Source: Clusia tigrina
Lineage: Eukaryota; Arthropoda; Insecta; Diptera; Clusiidae
Reading direction: 5' to 3'
DNA: 64,000 nucleotides
Assembly (NCBI GenBank): GCA_920105625.2
Contig: OV050030.1
Location: 96,985,152-97,049,151, forward strand
Shown piece by piece: positions 22,603 to 33,379 of the stretch. Below the pieces are notes generated by a model that did no database searches, was not told where the DNA came from, and was given only the letters and a program-made list of their open reading frames with translations. Each line of letters starts with the position of its first letter. Position 1 is the stretch's first letter. The position numbers and the translations under genes are program-made.

Positions 22603-23737
22603 CTCATTCGTTTTGCTCTATTCTCGCTTTCAGTTATTAGGATGCCTTTGTAATAAATCAGTTGAATTCTATCTCTCTAATCAAACATGTCGTTTTGATT
22701 GCTTATTTGTACTCCCCACATCCTAAGTTTCATGCTAGCAGGGAAAAGCTTTCTGTTACAACAGTCTCTATATAGTGTTTAAGTTAGGTTAACGAAATAA
22801 TAAACAAATAAAAAAAAAACTTTGCCTACTGAAGAATGTTTCATATGGAACCCGTACTAGAAGTTTGGACTAATTCTTTTCAAATAAATGTAAGAAAGCA
22901 ATTTGAAAAGTAACGCTTTTCAGTTATTTTTACTTTACAGGCAAGAACCCAATCTAAAGCAGACTGGAAGCTTTGAGTCCTTCCGAGGTTTGCAAATCTT
23001 TTAAATTTGTGACATTTTTAAATTTTTGGGGAAATATCCCAATTTGAGAATGGTATTAAATACTCGTATCATCAAAACTATTTTTATGCAAATTTCGTGC
23101 ATCTGGTTTTTGTAGTGATCATATCCTACTCTGCTGCTTTATTTAGTTTTATATCCGTAGTTATAATTTTTGTTACGATTTTATGATTTAGTTTTATTGG
23201 TCGAGAACTCTCTGTTATCAGGGTTTTTCGAATTTCGAAATTATTTGTTGCTGGATTTGGCGTAAAGCTACGTTGAATGTAGTTTGCAAATTTAGGGCTA
23301 ATTCTTTCTCATTAATGAATCACTTACCATTAGCAGTTCGAAGAGGGGATTACTCAATATTGGTGCTTGTATATTGGCACTTTTCCACAAATAATGGTTG
23401 GTTTTTTTAGTTGGTGCGAGAGCTTCCTTAAATTTGTCGGGTCTGTCTTCCAGTTCATAATTTAAAGCGGCTTTGAGATTTAAAATAGATAAAAAAAAGC
23501 TTGTGCAGCAGCTGATACTAGTAAAGCGTTTGAGTCGTGCAAAGTGGAATCGACATCATCTGCAGTCTTTAGAGAAATATCAATGTTTACATGAATGCTA
23601 CTATATTTCCGGTATTTAAGTACAATTGTTTTGCTATTTGTTCCTTTTCTGGTGTATTTTTGTACTTAGGTAGGTAGTGTACATATAATAACGCTAGCAC
23701 ATGGTCTGTTGAAAGTTCATATCATTTTTCGGATAGA
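22603..23737. other. No recognisable gene
   Basis: AT-rich DNA with short homopolymers. No convincing LTR boundary or protein family on either strand. Part of it may be the degraded 3' LTR of the BEL relic. Confidence 0.4.
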
Positions 23738-24106
23738 TTAGAAGGTGGGATGCCCTGAGGATATCATATCTAATTTACTGTATTGATCCATTATCGTTGA
23801 ATACAACTGTCTAAATTTAGTATAAATTCGTCTCGAACCACAGAATGTATGCTTGGCATTATAATCTCCAGCCGCGATGAATTTTTCTCCAAGGATATTC
23901 AAAAGCTCTTTGTATTGGTGTTCTGAAACAGCGACTCTTGGTGGATAGTATACAGCGCAGAGAGTGATAATTTCCCCGCAACATTGTAGTAAAATGGAAG
24001 TAACTTGTAAGTAGTACTTTGGAATGTTTTCAAGTGCGTAATATATAATATGACTTTTTATTAGTATACCAGTACCACCGTGGGCAACGAGGATGGTTAG
24101 TTTCAT
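23738..24106 (-). pseudogene. Jockey-type endonuclease fragment (J2)
   Basis: One open frame of 122 codons: HGGTGILIKSHIIYYAL, ITLCAVYYPPRVAVSE, KFIAAGDYNAKHTFCGSR, MDQYSKLDMISSGHPTF. The AGDYNAKH box carries the catalytic Asn/Asp region of apurinic-like endonucleases. Same group as J1 at 9630-11740 but a different copy. The rest of the element is missing on both sides; an LOA-type relic follows. Confidence 0.8.
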
Positions 24107-24189
24107 GAAATATATAGTCCGGGAGGAAAATTAAATATATTTAATAATTTCGTAAAACGTTTTAATTTATTGTTTGTGTTGGCCTACAT

Positions 24190-26469
24190 CGTTTCCATAC
24201 CAGTGACATAGGGTAGGTTAGGCTGCGAAGGCGTGGGCGGATACGAAAAATCGGCACTTCTCCAAGAAGAGTGAAGAAGCACGACCCAAAACATTGAAGT
24301 CCTTCCAAGTGTAGTCTTGGACATTGACATAAAAAGTGATGAATCGAGTCTATCTCTTCTTCATCATGTCAACTCCTGCATAACCCGGTCGATGGAATAC
24401 GCCAACGTTGAAGCATTGGTGCGATAGCACAATGCCTTGTAATGACCCCCGTAAGCACTTTTACTGCAGGTTTGTTGAGCCCTAAGAGAACCATTGTTCT
24501 CTTCATGTCTAACCTAGGCCATAAGGCCCGTGAGACCTCACAATCGTCACAATTAGTCCATAAGTTGTTTGTCACTGCAATAGTGAATCTTCCGTTTTAT
24601 TTCGCTCAAATTTGTACAATGTCCATAGTTGGCAGATTTTGACGCGTTGCACTCCCTTAGTCTAAGAGCACACTTGGCGGCACAACCCTGAATTAACACC
24701 CCTAGTTTGAAGAGGTGAAACTTCTTGAGGCGCGCTACTTACAGCCCCTGAAATTCCCAGGCTGGCAAGTCTTTGTACTTTTCTAATACGGCTAAGATTA
24801 TATTTCCTTCGCAACGCCTTCCACTAGACGATGGACCCGTTGGTGATAATTGGTTTTATGATTGTGGTGTACATCCCATACACAATGTACGGTAAAAATC
24901 CCCATTTTTCTCAAATATCGTTTTACAGGTATAGTATGCAGCCAAACCCTTCTTTGTTCTCTCCTCAATATTCCTTCTCCGATTTAACTTGGAGTCTAGA
25001 ATGGTACCTAAGTATCTCGCTTCTGAAGAAAGATTCAACGTTACCCTACCTAATTTTGGCAAAGGGAACTCAGGGATTTTTATTTTCCTGGTGAATAAAA
25101 CTAACTCCGTCTTAGTAGGGCTAACTCCTAAGCCGTTGCGATCAGCCCATCCGGCAATCTCACACAGTGCTGATTCCATGAGTTCGCCAATCGTTGACAA
25201 GAACTTGGGCGGGATTAGTATGACAACGTGATTAGCGTAGACAACATTTGTTATCTTTGCTTTGAAGGTTCCTAATATCTCCGTTACTACTCGAAGCTAT
25301 AGGAGAGGTGACAGAACTTCCCCCCCTGCGGGGTACCCCTTGTAGGCCTACTATTCACCTAGGTTGTCTCCATAGTGGCGTTGACGACCCTGCTTACTAA
25401 CATTGTGTCAATCGTTGTCACTATGAATTCTTTGACTCCGTGATCTCTCAGCGCCTTGCAGATCGCCTCTGTGTTTACGATGCCCCTCAATATCCAGTAA
25501 AGCCACCAAATTGAAATCCTTATAGTTGATAGCCCTCTCAATGATACCAACCACTTCATGAAGTGCGCTATCCACTGATCTATCCTTACAGTATGCGTGT
25601 TGCGCGATATCCATTATGCGAATATTCGTAGCCCTTCTAATATACAAATCGATGCTTCTCAAGTGTTTAAAGAATAAACGATGAGAGATTTATTGGTCTG
25701 TAATCCTTGGCAGTAGAGTGATTTATTTTTCCCGCTTTTGGAATGGAAACGACCCTGACTTCTCTCCAACTTTTTGGAACGTACCCATCCTTGAGACACT
25801 TTGTGAAGATGTGAACTAGATGAGGAATCATGCCCTCAGCATAATGTTGCAACATGGCCGGTAGAACTATATAATAATATAATGTGTATATAAAAATATA
25901 TGGGTCGCAGGAACCTATCGCCCAAGCAACACGTCGTTCCTTGACACACGGGCAAGATTTATCAACTGCGTATCGACGGCGCGTGCAACCGGTGCCTCAT
26001 TGACCGTCTCCAGAGCTCCGCAGAAATGCTGCCAGGACTCCCTCTTCGCAGCATTAATTTGACTTTTGTTTTCATTAAAACTGACTAGTTTCCCAAATCC
26101 TCTTCCAGCCGACTATTATTGGACTTGTTGAAGAGTCCTCTTGATTTATTCCTAAAAAGACCTAATTCTGCATTCCACCAAACCGCAACAAACTAGGCTT
26201 GTGCCTGTGCTCGCATACCACCGTTGTAAGGTCTCCAGTGCTGTGTGGAGCAAGACGAAAAATATTAATATCGTTCTTAGCAACTATACCTTGATCTTAC
26301 TTTGTGTCTGTGGAATGCAGAGGCGATAACCATCCATCCCGAGTCCGTTTACCTTACCTTTGACGAGCCAAGGCTCTTGGACAATGGCTACGTTCACATC
26401 GTCTTCCGCGGTAAAATTAACTAAATCGAGTGAGGCTGAGAAGGAGTGATGCAAATTAATTTGCACCAC
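24190..26469 (-). pseudogene. I/LOA-type pol relic (copy B)
   Basis: Minus strand. 26469-26284 is the endonuclease N-terminus (QINLHHSFSASLDLV, VAIVQEPWLVKGK). Most of the endonuclease is deleted. 25855-25667 gives VPKSWREVRVVSIPKAGKIN, TAKDYRPINLS. 25660-25408 gives AYCKDRSVDSALHEVVGII and FNLVALLDIEG. 25231-24856 gives the palm with VVYANHVVILI, where both Asp of Y-x-D-D are replaced (Asn, His), then ADRNGLGVSPTKTELVLFTR. 24575-24369 is the RNase H tail (LNKPAVKVLTGVITRHCAIA). Frameshifts split every block. It retains the palm-to-tail region that copies A and D lack, which helps to define their deletions. Confidence 0.8.
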
Positions 26470-26682
26470 CTCCAGATTCCTCTACGTTGTCTTTTGACCG
26501 GTTACCCGGCACGCGAACCTTCAGAGAGCCAACCCCGAATTCAAGACAGTTATCGCTCCTGAGTTTGGATAGCGACGCTTAGTCCACTGCGATCACTGCG
26601 TCACTTCCCATTCTATTTTTGTAGGGGGTCACGGAGATCACCCGCCATTCTGCTGAACTTAACGACTGGTTTTCTCTTCCGA

Positions 26683-27595
26683 TCAGCTTGAGTATGGAGT
26701 CCTTGCCTCGAACCGGAGGTAGAAACCACCGGGCAGATCGGAAGCAGAGAGCGAGATACCACTTCCAACCAAGTCCAAAGACTTCTTGTTGTTACAGCCA
26801 ACTACCTTAACACCCCTCTGCCAGCCGGCCCCATCGAACTGTAGCTCCCCGCTGTCAGCTCCGACCATTTCCGATAGCAGCCGAGCCTCCACAAACAACC
26901 AGTTCTCCGGCGTTATCTTCCCATCAGCTTCAACTCTGTCGATGATGGCTACCTGTAGTTCCATAGGCGATTCGAAAGAGGCCGATGGCTTCGCCTTTTT
27001 TGAAACCCTCTGAACTTTCTCATCAGACCGTGGAGTTTTGACCACTGCTAAGCTTTGTGGCTCCTTCAAAGAACTGTGGCCTTTTGCGACTTATAATTTT
27101 TGCTGGAGATCGAAGCGTTGTCCTTATCGGACTTTGTCCCAACAATTCCTTGCTCATTTTTGTTGCATGAGATGGCCGCAGCGTTATTTTTCTCAAACTT
27201 TACAACGACCTTTTCATGCTTCTTAATGAGTCCTTCTCCCATTTTGTAAAGGAAGAAGCATCTTTCACCTTCATTTTCCAAAGGTATTAAGCCGAGCGCT
27301 TGTAGCCATTCCTGGTCTTTTGCACTTTTGTTAAGCATACTACCTTTCTCGTCTCCTTTCCCGGCTCAGGAGCATGTGGAGCGGAGGGTTCAGAAGGACT
27401 AAGCAATAGCATCTCAACATCCGAGCATATGTCATAGATATTGCTAACCTGTGACAACGAGTCTTCATCGGTTACGTGGTCTATGCACAAGCTCAGCAGC
27501 TGAGATTCTATGCGATTCCCCTCAGCCTCCAACTCACAGGCCCCTTCTCTTCCCAAAGTTGGCTTCGAGTCCCTTCCAGTAGCACAAGCAGACAT
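26683..27595 (-). pseudogene. ORF1 (gag-like) of LOA-type copy B
   Basis: 27595-27287 and 27338-27066 give a polar N-terminal region with an acidic stretch (EDSLSQVSNIYDICSDVEML) and Lys-rich sequence. 27069-26683 gives the conserved block found in these ORF1s (ELQVAIIDRVEADGKITPEN, DSGELQFDGAGWQRGVKVVG, PGGFYLRFEA). It resembles the block at 60540-60700 of copy D (EVVKGGGEMLAIIDRKEEEG). Two frame breaks. The product would be the nucleic-acid-binding ORF1 protein. 27600-27858 is probably its 5' leader. Confidence 0.7.
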
Positions 27596-27858
27596 CGCCG
27601 GGATACCACGGCGATGCTTGAGGAGTTGCTGAATATCGACGCCAGGTGGCCTCCTCGCTAACCACCTACCGCCGGTACTGTGGATCCAACCCCCAGGACC
27701 TTAACTTCTTCCTTTTTATCTTAAAACATCTCATGGACGAACAAAAACACCTCCTCCCTGTGGAGTTTCTCTTCAGCCCATCAAAAAATATTCGACCGCT
27801 CCTAGCATGAAAAAATTGACGTCGTTGTGTTCGCGGTCTTAGAGGAGAAGCTTCAAGG

Positions 27859-28250
27859 TTGCTCAAATTCCAAAAACCGAAAACTTTGGCAGAGGCTTAT
27901 GCCGCTTGTCAAGACTTTCAATATATGAACTACCGCGACCATACGTTGCACAATAAACGAATGCACAATACAATTTCCGCACCAAATAACCAAATGACAT
28001 TCGACAAAAAAGTTACGATACCACTAAGAACCAACAATACGACATACCATCTTCCAAACAAAATTGCCATACGCGAACAGAACCAGAAATACAACTATGA
28101 AAAGAAACCATATATAAATAATTTTCCACCAAGGCCTACACAACCTAAGCCGGCAATTTCAATGGAAGTTTATCATACTGTGCGACCGGAGAGAATGAAT
28201 AGCGAAAATAAACTTACTCCTATGATTAGAATGTCAAACGAATCTTCAAA
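27859..28250 (+). pseudogene. Gypsy/errantivirus-type gag fragment, left half
   Basis: Reads LKFQKPKTLAEAYAACQDFQ then YMNYRDHT, the conserved end of an insect gypsy-group capsid. A basic, Asn-rich tail with KPAISMEVYHTVRPERM follows, equivalent to the PEPMEIDRSTQ region of the gag at 46166-47578. The mariner at 28253-29572 is inserted here. The tail resumes at 29577-29720 (FNTETPADEVLEDNYEAI). No CCHC knuckle is seen, as usual for this group. Confidence 0.75.
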
Positions 28251-29574
28251 TACGAGGTTTGATCAAAAAATAACCGTTATTTTAAATTTTTTCAAAAAGT
28301 ATTTATTTATTCATCAACTATCTTGTGCCCTTCAAAGTAATTCCCCTCAGATATAATACACTTATGCCAGCGTTTTTTCCAATCCTCGAAACACTTCTGA
28401 AACGCTTTTTTTGGTATCGCCAACAGCTCCTGTTTCGATTTTTCTTTTATCTGCTCAATCGTAGCAAAATGCTTTCCTTTCATCGGTGTCTTCAGTTTTG
28501 GAAAGAGGAAAAAGTCAGCGGGGGCGAAGTCCGGTGAATACGGTGGTTGAGGCATGATAACGGTTTTGTTTTTGGCCAAAAAATTACGCACAAGCATTGA
28601 TGTGTGAGCTGGTGCGTTATCATGGTGCAAAATCCATGATTGGTTTTTCCACAATTCTGGGCGTTTCTGACGAATTGCTTCTCGCAAACGGCGCATAACT
28701 TCAAGGTAGTATTCCTTGTTGACCGTACGACCTTGTGGCAAGAATTCATGATGCACCACGCCATTGCAATCAAAGAAAACTGTCAGCAAAACCTTTACGT
28801 TCGACCGAACTTGATGTGCTTTTTTCGACCTTGGCTCATCTGGACGTTTCCATTGGGATGATTGGGCTTTGGTTTCAATATCATAGCCATACACCCACGA
28901 TTCGTCAACCGTTATGATCTTTTGGAGGAAATCTGGATCGTCGTTGACGATGTTCAACAGCTCCTGAGCGATGTCCATGCGACGTTGTTTTTGCTCAAAA
29001 TTTAGCAATTTTGGAACAATCTTAGCTGCCGCACGTTTCATGCCTAAAACATCCGTAAAAATTGCTTGGCATAACCGAACGATATGCCAACATCATCAGC
29101 AACCTCTCTGATAGTGATTCGACGATTATCCAAAATCATTTTCTTCACAGCATCAATGTTTTCATCGGTTGTTGACGTGCTCGGGCGACCAGGACGAGCA
29201 TCGTCATTGACATCTTCTCGGCCTTCCTTAAACCGGTTATACCACAATTGAACTTGTGTTCTGCTCGAAGTAGACTCGCCAAAGGCCACAGTCAACATTT
29301 CAAATGTCCTTGCGCATTTAATTTCATTTTTTACACAAAACTGAATACAGTTTCTTTGATCCATTTTTTCGAATAGTACAAAATCGAAGAGCACACCAAA
29401 ACACGACTAACCTTTTTATCGGTCAAAAACAAACTGACAATCCAAAATGGTTGGTATTGCCAACATATATAACAGACATGTGTACCAACATAACAGAAAA
29501 AAAAATGCGAACATCGAACATACGTAACTCATGAAATTTGAAAATAACGGTTATTTTTTTTATCACACCTCGTA
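28251..29574 (-). mobile_element. Nearly complete mariner, 1320 bp
   Basis: Ends CGAGGT at 28253 and ACCTCG at 29572 are inverted, and the TIR continues over about 30 bp (common core AATAACCGTTATTTT). TA target duplications flank both ends (28251-28252, 29573-29574). It is inserted in a gypsy-type gag. Confidence 0.9.
28307..29364 (-). pseudogene. mariner transposase, one frameshift
   Basis: Starts at ATG 29364 (MDQRNCIQFCVKNEIKCART). Helix-turn-helix region: ESTSSRTQVQLWYNRFKEGR and the GRPSTS linker. A one-base frameshift near 29050-29090 ends the first frame; the second runs 29041-28307. Catalytic residues in the second frame are Asp 46 (ITVDESW), Asp 141 (HHDNAPAHT) and Asp 176 (SPDFAPADFFLFPKLK), with 34 residues between the last two: the mariner DD34D signature. 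WVYGYD precedes the core as usual. Only the frameshift prevents a full-length product, so the copy is fairly young. It would cut and paste at TA sites in the nucleus. Confidence 0.9.
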
Positions 29575-29576
29575 TA

Positions 29577-29720
29577 GCGCGCCAATATCAAAAGTTGTTC
29601 AATACAGAGACTCCTGCTGATGAAGTACTCGAAGACAATTATGAGGCAATTAAAGGAATAATATGATGAGGAAAATTTTGATCACGACGCTGAGCTCAAT
29701 TTTATGACGCAACCCTCTCT
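29577..29720 (+). pseudogene. Gypsy-type gag fragment, right half
   Basis: Continuation of the fragment at 27859-28250 beyond the mariner: FNTETPADEVLEDNYEAIKG, then an acidic tail in several frames. 29721-30003 is AT-rich and unassigned. Confidence 0.55.
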
Positions 29721-30003
29721 AGTATACCCTGTGAAAAGTTATGTCATAACTCTAAATGCTTTAACTCTCCAATTGATATCCACTCCTAGCCAAGTAATAA
29801 TATTACGAAAATATGGAGTGGACATTTCTAGCTCGGGATATGATTTGTCACGTGAAAAAAGGTCGAAAAAATACAAAAATTACAATATCTCAAAAACTAT
29901 TCCATGAAAAAAAATTTAACCATGATTTTCGAATTCAGCAGATGAAAATACATAAGAAAAGTCACCTCTCAACAAATGTACATGAACAAAATTTTAATTT
30001 GTA

Positions 30004-30960
30004 AACTAGTGTTAATAGTGCCGACTTCGTGGGACCGCTACCACGCTCCAAGCAGGGGTATACTATGCTTTTAGTATTCCATGTCAAATTTTCGAACTGA
30101 TACCACTACGGCAGGCAGCGACAGCAGGGGTACAGTAGGCCTTCAGGGAACTCATTTTACCTCATTTTGGCGTCCCTAAGGTACTTATCGCAGACAACGG
30201 AGCCCAGCTCACCAGCAGGGGTATACTATGCTTTTAGTATTCCATGTCAAATTTTCGAACTGATACCACTACGGCAGGCAGCGACAGCAGGGGTACAGTA
30301 GGCCTTCAGGGAACTCATTTTACCTCATTTTGGCGTCCCTAAGGTACTTATCGCAGACAACGGAGCCCAGCTCACCAGCCACGCATTTCGAAAATTCTTA
30401 GAAGAGCTCGGGGTACGGCACCAAATAGAACCATTACAACCATGGTGGCACAATGCGCAAATGGTAATCAACGAAAATGGGACACACACGTACCGGAGAT
30501 CGCGCTAGCAATCAATTCATGCGTAGCGGAAACCACGGGATATTCTCCCGCATACTTAAGATATGGGCGTGAGTTTCGCCTACCCCATGCGCTATACGAT
30601 GAATGCACTCTCGGCACGGGGCAGATAACACTTCCACCAACGGAAAAGGGAAAGGGAATGCCGGAAATATTCACCATTATACGACGACGATTAGGAAGAG
30701 ATGCTCAGGACCAGGCTCATTATTACAACCTACGGAGGAGGGCCTGGAAACCAGCCATTGGGGAATGTGTACTTGTGAATGCACACCACCTCTCCAAAGC
30801 AGTGGACGGGTTTGCCACAACATTTTTACCAAGATACGAAGGCCCATACCAAGTAACTGGCTTTATATCACCAGATCGCACAGCTTAAACGGCGAGCAGA
30901 TAACCGGCCTCGCACAGCACACGTGAGTGAAATGGAAGTTTTTCATGACCCCATAGCCTA
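30004..30960 (+). pseudogene. Ty3/gypsy integrase, 3' half
   Basis: Reads ADFVGPLPRSKQGYTMLLVF (first catalytic Asp region), then across a frameshift FGVPKVLIADNGAQLTSHAF (second Asp), a region where the Glu box is disrupted, NQRKWDTHVPEIALAINSCV, ETTGYSPAYLRYGREFRLPH and a C-terminal KFLPRYEGPYQVTGF-like module, ending near AHVSEMEVFHDP. A 163-bp tandem duplication (30051-30376) repeats the core. Stops precede the Glu. The LTR at 31003 follows directly. Confidence 0.8.
30051..30376 (+). repeat. 163-bp tandem duplication within the integrase
   Basis: Two apparently identical copies (30051-30213 and 30214-30376), each starting AGCAGGGGTATACTATGCTT. AGC occurs at both ends of the unit, consistent with slippage or unequal repair. 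Confidence 0.9.
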
Positions 30961-31338
30961 GCACGACGATGGTTTGCCATCGTTCCCGAAGAGGAGAGGA
31001 GATGTAAGGATCTTAATGATTTATCCTCATACATAACATATCGGCACCACTCGCAAAATGAGGAGATCACCAGTTGCCCGACACTGGAGAGTCACTTTTA
31101 TCATCACGCCACTGCCTCCCAACAAACCCACGCGGTGGAGAACACGTGGAGAAAACCCACGTGGAGGAGGACCACGAGGCAGCTATCCAGAAGAAGAAGA
31201 AGACAAAGTGAAAACACCTGGAGGAGAACCACGCGGTGCTGAAACATATGGCAGCTATCGGGAAGAAGAAGACCAAACCACGCCATTCTGATAGCCAATG
31301 ATAGCACGCCACGCATTGTGTGCGAGCAGCCACTGTGT

Positions 31339-31369
31339 TATATAAGGAGCAGCATCGGGGTACTCAGTC
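31339..31369 (+). promoter_or_regulatory. LTR core promoter
   Basis: TATATAA at 31339-31345 and TCAGTC, an arthropod initiator-like motif, at 31364-31369, 25 bp apart as expected for a fly Pol II promoter. Confidence 0.6.
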
Positions 31370-31495
31370 TCTTTTTCATCAGACAGCGGAACAAGCCAGA
31401 CCTCTTTTTCATCAGACAACAGCGGAAGCAAGAACTCTTTTTTCATCAGACAGCCGGGCAAGCAAGACTTCTGTTGATCGAACATCAGCGCAACC
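31368..31495 (+). repeat. TTTTTCATCAGACA tandem repeats in the LTR
   Basis: Three imperfect units of about 40 bp share TTTTTCATCAGACA followed by CGGAACAAGC-like sequence; a fourth weaker unit follows. They lie just downstream of the putative start site, within the transcribed leader. Confidence 0.75.
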
Positions 31496-31540
31496 AAGAA
31501 CAACTCTATTATTGATAGAACAACAACGGAGGCGTGAACG

Positions 31541-32012
31541 CATAATCTACACGGAGCGCAATAGCAGTGACCTGACGCTTCTGACGACCTGAGCGAGCCA
31601 TTCACTCGCGCCGAACGTACATATTTATCTGAACGAGTTATTCAATCGCGCCGGACAAACTGTCACCTACCTGAGCGAGTTATTCACTTGCGCCGGACGA
31701 CTACTTCAGCGAGTTATTCACTCGCGCCGGACATCTACGCCACTGGGACGCGCGGCACAAAGCCTCACTACACGCATAATCTACACGGTGGGCAAGGAGT
31801 GACCTGACGCTTCTGACGACCTAAGCGAGTCATTCACTCGCGCCGAACGTAAATTTTTATCTGAGCGAGTTATTCGCTCGCGCTGGACAAACTGACTCCT
31901 ACCTGAGCGAGATATTCACTCGCGCCGTACGACTACTTGAGCGAGATATTCACTTGCGCCGGACTGCAACGACACTGGAACTCGCGACACAAAACCCCCC
32001 ACCATGCGATTC
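31541..32012 (+). repeat. Hairpin repeats in two 232-235 bp blocks
   Basis: Two long units, each starting CATAATCTACACGG, each contain four copies of a GAGCGAGTTATTCACTCGCG-like motif. GCGAGT and ACTCGC pair around a TATTC loop. The first motifs of the two blocks lie at 31591 and 31823. Eight motifs in all, some with one stem mismatch. Confidence 0.85.
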
Positions 32013-32026
32013 GCCAACTGAAGGAG

Positions 32027-32043
32027 AAAATATATATATACGA

Positions 32044-32113
<70 letters not shown>
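32027..32113. repeat. (TA)n array
   Basis: Alternating TA with one CGAG interruption, between the LTR and the palindrome complex. Confidence 0.95.
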
Positions 32114-32117
<4 letters not shown>

Positions 32118-32202
32118 AGAGTTCGTTAGCAAAAAATAAGTCTTAAACTGTGGTTTACCTCGTGGATACTTTTATTGTCTCTTAGTTATTTACATTTTTT
32201 CT

Positions 32203-32278
<76 letters not shown>

Positions 32279-32300
32279 AGAAAAAATGTAAATAACTAAG
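32113..32300. repeat. Partial copy of the large palindrome
   Basis: 32113-32206 duplicates 32422-32515 of the left arm. A (TA)n core follows, and 32273-32300 equals the first part of the right arm (TACATAAGAAAAAATGTAAA). It is a truncated version of the adjacent palindrome in head-to-tail order. Confidence 0.85.
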
Positions 32301-32842
<542 letters not shown>

Positions 32843-33379
32843 ACGTTTAAGCAGAATAAGAATTTTCCAGTCTGCAGCTATGTTTTTGGACAGAAACCCT
32901 GCCAATGCATTTAAATACTCTTGCGACATCACAATTGGGCTTGAGGCTGCTACATTTCCTAACTAATCAGTTGACTAGGACTTCGAAGGCGTAGCACAGG
33001 TACTGGGATTTCATCACACTGTGGCTTTGGGACCAAGGCTGATGGTAATGCTTTATAAACAAAACTCTTTCGCCCATACCTATTCAACTTTAATATGCAG
33101 CTATTTTGACACATTTAGGAGGTGGCGTCGTCATGCTCACCTGGGTCCATGCTCCATGGGTATATCAAACGGCATTAAATTTCGTTCACCTTCGAAAATT
33201 CAAAAATATTATTATCGTGTTATAGACTAGAAAAAAAAAAATAAAATACCTCGGGGCCACAGCATTCAGCAGTTGTAGCAATTGCGACAGCAATGCTTTG
33301 GCGCCCACAGTTTATCAGGAAAAATTTCCAGTTCAAAATACCATTCATATTTTTCCCAACAATTAGACAAAGCAAAAAT
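32843..33379. other. No recognisable gene
   Basis: Short frames only, none with family resemblance. An A-rich run occurs at about 33230. The start of the following LOA-type relic cannot be placed exactly. Confidence 0.4.

Larger units (their letters stand above)
31003..32026 (+). repeat. Gypsy 3' LTR, incomplete, rich in tandem repeats
   Basis: The purine tract GAGGAGAGGAGA (30991-31002) precedes TGTAAGGATCTTAATGA, the expected polypurine tract and LTR start. The LTR holds a TATA box, a transcription-start-like motif and two families of tandem repeats. It runs into a (TA)n array at 32027 without a recognised CA end. Confidence 0.7.

Noticed and set aside
26786..27226. Plus-strand frames over the LOA copy B ORF1
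   Set aside because: They are antisense shadows of the ORF1 block.
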